Shown one piece after another: positions 61,200-64,000 of a DNA stretch of 64,000 nucleotides. The notes beneath the pieces were generated by a model. The model saw only the letters and a program-made list of their open reading frames with translations. It was not told where the DNA came from and ran no database searches. The stretch is from Hypomesus transpacificus (lineage: Eukaryota; Chordata; Actinopteri; Osmeriformes; Osmeridae), in contig NC_061073.1 in NCBI RefSeq assembly GCF_021917145.1, forward strand, positions 14,521,205 through 14,585,204, read 5' to 3'. The number at the start of each line of letters is the position of its first letter. Position 1 is the stretch's first letter. The translations under genes and the position numbers were made by a program.

Positions 61200-62020
61200 C
61201 AGGGGTGTCAAACATACGGCCCGCGGGCCGGAACCGGCCCCCAAGGAGGTTCGATCAGGCCCGCAGGATAATTTGAAAGTGGAAAAAATGCATAAAAGAC
61301 ATGGAATTAATATTTTTAATTCGCTGCAATTCTTTGCACTCTTTCCATCAGAGTAGAAGACAAGCCGCATCACTGAGACAGACTGAAAACAGCAGACGGT
61401 ATCAATTAATACCTTGGTCTCTACTAGGGATGGGCGAACGATGCCTTGTGAAGCTTTGATGGTTTCTTCCGGATTGTGCCGGCCCAAAGAGCCGAACTAT
61501 CGGCGCTTTGAAAATGAACAGCGTCATCTAGCAGCCGTTTAAACTGGCTGAATGAGGCGTAGTGGTTGTCTCCGACGGTAGACTACCCTACGTTATTCAA
61601 TATTTAATTAAGGCTACATGTGTTCATTTTGATCTGATATTAGTGCTCACACATTAAAATGTTGTGATACATCCGTAGGCCTTTAGAATTATGTCATTTT
61701 CTCACAGTAAAAGTTAAAGAATATCGTACGAGATTCACTGGACTGGGGCGCGAACTTGGGATCCCAGATTCGCATTAACAATATGTAATCGTACAACGCT
61801 TTAACCAACTACACCACCGAAGAGATCATTACTTGTTAAAGCGGTTGGACGGACTTTATACGATATGGTCTTTATATCAATTAAACTAGATAACACAGAA
61901 GAAAGACATGATATTTTGGTTATTTATAGCAGAGTATGGTATAATTTTAATGGTCCGGCCCACTTGACATCTCCCTAGGCCGTATGTGGCCCACGATGCG
62001 AAATGAGTTTGACACCGCTG
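61200..62020. mobile_element. Non-autonomous hAT element with exact 8-bp duplication
   Basis: The element starts CAGGGGTGTCAAACATACGG and, read in reverse, its right end is CAGCGGTGTCAAACTCATTT; both continue into CGGCCC/GGGCC blocks. It is flanked by exact CTTTACAA (61192-61199 and 62021-62028). An inner part from about 61430 (AGGGATGGGCGAACGATGCC) to about 61870 looks like a further insertion. It sits just upstream of arf4. No transposase frame. Confidence 0.85.
61745..61822 (-). repeat. tRNA-like sequence inside the hAT element
   Basis: On the minus strand it reads GGTGGTGTAGTTGGTTAAAG, an A-box-like start, and about 50 bases later CCCAAGTTCGCGCCCC, a weak B box. It could be a tRNA pseudogene or a SINE head. 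The arms do not pair well enough to call a working tRNA. Confidence 0.4.
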
Positions 62021-62028
62021 CTTTACAA

Positions 62029-63219
62029 TATACTGGTGAATAAATGAAATCGATGAACATTTGATTGTATAAGGTGATCGGGAAGCTGAAGCAAATATTA
62101 TACAGATACATAACAAATCCACTTCACAAAACTAACTTGAAAAGATGGACAAATTATATAGCCTCGACAAGGACAGTAAGTTACAAAAAAGCAATGCTTT
62201 ACACTGTACTAACCAATCGATTTCACTAGAGGTCACCCGGATCAACAACATGTCATCAGCCGACGTTCATGTTTCAGAACCATTTTACAAGAACTTGTCT
62301 CTAGAAGTAGTTTTATGTTCATACTTATGTGGGATTGTGTGGGTTTGTTAAGAAGCGCGAGTAGGCTAGTTCTTGTCTCATTTTGAGTCATTTTCCAGAT
62401 TCTGATTTTGTACACAGTGATTATTACACATAGGGCCTAAAAAAAGAAAGAAATATGCTCCTGCCATGATAATTTAGTTGTAATAAAATGAACACAGAGA
62501 AAGAGGCTTCATTATAGACTTAATATATGTTATGTATCTTTTTTTTCTTTTTTTCACGGTTCTTCAAAAGCAGTTGGTATCCCAAAATGTTCCGTAGAGA
62601 GGAATGTCATGTCTTAGATATTGCAGGCATATACCCAGTTCAAGAATTGGCAAAAAAAGGTTTTAGACAATATTTATAAATAGGTGTAACAAAGTTTGAT
62701 CTGCCAAGAAAGTTGGTCATCATTACCCCCTTTACACCTAGATATTCAGAACAGTTTCCTGTAGCATAGTGTATTCCATTATAGGCAATGGAAAATACTC
62801 TTAGATTCATATATTCCTATACCTTTTAAGATAAAAGGTATAGACCATGTTACTAGTTTTCTCTGGCGAGATGTGGAAAACCCAAACCATATTGGCGCCA
62901 ATGAAAAATCCCAAGGCAATTCCTATTCACCAAAGAAACACACACACACAAAGAGAGAGCGTCAGGTGGGAATTTTGCAGCAGGTGGATCTACAAGCAAA
63001 CATGTGACTTCACAGGTCCAAGGTGCATGCGCTCTGTCAACGTAAGGCTGTCTGTATGTTTGGAACATGCAGTTATAAAGCAGCATATGTAGTGGTTGTT
63101 AACTCGTGGACTGAACAGTTTGGCCCAGACAAAGGAACCGAACAGTTTGCCCCAGACTTTCTGCATACAGGCTACAGAACAACTTGGCTGTCTACAATTA
63201 CTGGAATATTCTGTTAACC
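62029..63219. other. Spacer between hAT element and 63.2-kb gene
   Basis: A/T-rich DNA with no supported exon. On the plus strand it should contain the promoter and 5' UTR of the gene that starts at 63220. A CA-rich run lies at 62939-62950. Confidence 0.4.
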
Positions 63220-63986
63220 ATGGAAGGAACATTAAATATCACACAGGTAATTAAAATTGTCTCTCACCTGTTGAATTCCTGTGCCCATGATTGTATTGAC
63301 CTGATACTTGATCGTTTTTAGAACTACAGCCCACATGGGTTTAGCGCATTATTTATCCTGTGCCTATTATTCTTTCAGATTGAAACTCTGTCGGCCGTAT
63401 ACATAGTGTCGCTATCTTTCAGGTAAGATTTCTGTTTTAGAATAATTTCTTAGCCATATAAAGACAGTGATTATTTTATGCAATCCAACAGAGACATCTG
63501 ATATGAAGTTTAGGAGTAGATTTTTATCATATGCTGTTAACTCTCTTGCACTGCCATAGTTTTGCAGGACTGGTCAAACCAGTATAGTGACTTGTGACAG
63601 TGAAAAACTTGAATTCCGTTCTGATTATAGCTCAGTGCATTTATTACAATTTGTACAGTATTCCCAAAAGTCCTTCCAAGTCTACATTTATGTATATGTT
63701 CAAATACTGTAGGCAATAAGGACAGTTGTGTAGCTCAAAGTGGTTGTGTGTGTAAAGGGGGGGAGGGGGGACTGGTTAATGTAATTCAATACATTCTTTC
63801 ATAGTCAGTATTTTACTTGCCAATCTCTTTACTTTCTATGGAGGATGACAGACTCATATAATCTTGTTTTCCTTTTATAACTGGATGTCTGTGTTAAACT
63901 AGAATGTTGCTTTATTTTACAGTTTAATTGGAAGCTTTTCTGTTCTTGTGGTTTCCATTCTGAAGTGGCAGCATCTGCAACGACAG
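63220..63986 (+). CDS. 5' part of a multi-pass membrane protein (7TM-like), partial
   Basis: Three coding exons, 63220-63246, 63379-63422 and 63923-63986, each with GT/AG borders, join in phase to 45 codons and run off the right edge. The peptide starts MEGTLNITQIETLSAVY, with a possible N-glycosylation site (NIT). One membrane helix follows (IVSLSFSLIGSFSVLVVSIL), then a polar turn KWQHLQRQ. A short extracellular start plus a first helix of this kind fits small GPCR-like proteins such as GPR157 or TMEM116, but one helix cannot decide the family. Confidence 0.55.
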
Positions 63987-64000
63987 GTGTGTTGGATAAA

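Overview
The window is nuclear DNA from a ray-finned (teleost) fish. Evidence: compact spliced vertebrate genes with GT-AG introns, many dispersed tRNA-derived SINEs of a type common in fishes, Tc1 and hAT DNA transposons, and long GA/CT/GT microsatellites. The SINE type (tail reading GCTCTGGATAAGAGCGTCTGC) is frequent in salmon, pike and smelt relatives, but the species cannot be fixed from this sequence alone. I saw no prokaryotic, plasmid, viral, LTR-retroelement or CRISPR feature.

Layout. (1) 1-16.8 kb, plus strand: the 3' part of a choline kinase gene (chkb-like), a BTB-kelch gene, and a complete muscle-type carnitine palmitoyltransferase gene (cpt1b). The chkb-cpt1b order matches human 22q13.33. 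(2) 16.9-31.5 kb: sephs1 (minus, convergent with cpt1b), bend7 (minus) and prpf18 (plus, head-to-head with bend7). This trio matches human 10p13. (3) 31.5-36.1 kb: gene-poor DNA with low-complexity tracts. (4) 36.1-43.1 kb: a five-exon gene for a membrane-anchored flavin-oxidoreductase-like protein that I cannot name. (5) 43.6-47.9 kb: a seven-exon gene for a 1029-residue protein of unknown family, 80% of it in one 2.5-kb exon. (6) 48-57 kb: a transposon-rich stretch with a near-perfect Tc1-type element holding an open transposase, a large GC-rich imperfect palindrome, a hAT-type element with an exact 8-bp target duplication, and a nest of elements inserted into one another. (7) 57.7-61 kb, minus strand: a complete class II ADP-ribosylation factor gene (arf4-like), followed by another hAT-type element. 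(8) 63.2-64 kb: the first three exons of a multi-pass membrane protein that runs off the window.

The genes are ordinary host genes rather than one pathway. Choline kinase (phosphatidylcholine synthesis) and CPT1 (mitochondrial fatty-acid entry) are both lipid genes and are neighbours in mammals too. SEPHS1 is the non-selenocysteine selenophosphate synthetase paralogue, BEND7 a BEN-domain DNA-binding protein, PRPF18 a second-step splicing factor, and ARF4 a Golgi small GTPase. All exon boundaries were placed by reading frame, splice consensus and remembered family sequence; lengths and phases close to whole codons in every complete model except bend7, whose last exon is unsure. The two unnamed genes at 36-48 kb are the best candidates for something undescribed.
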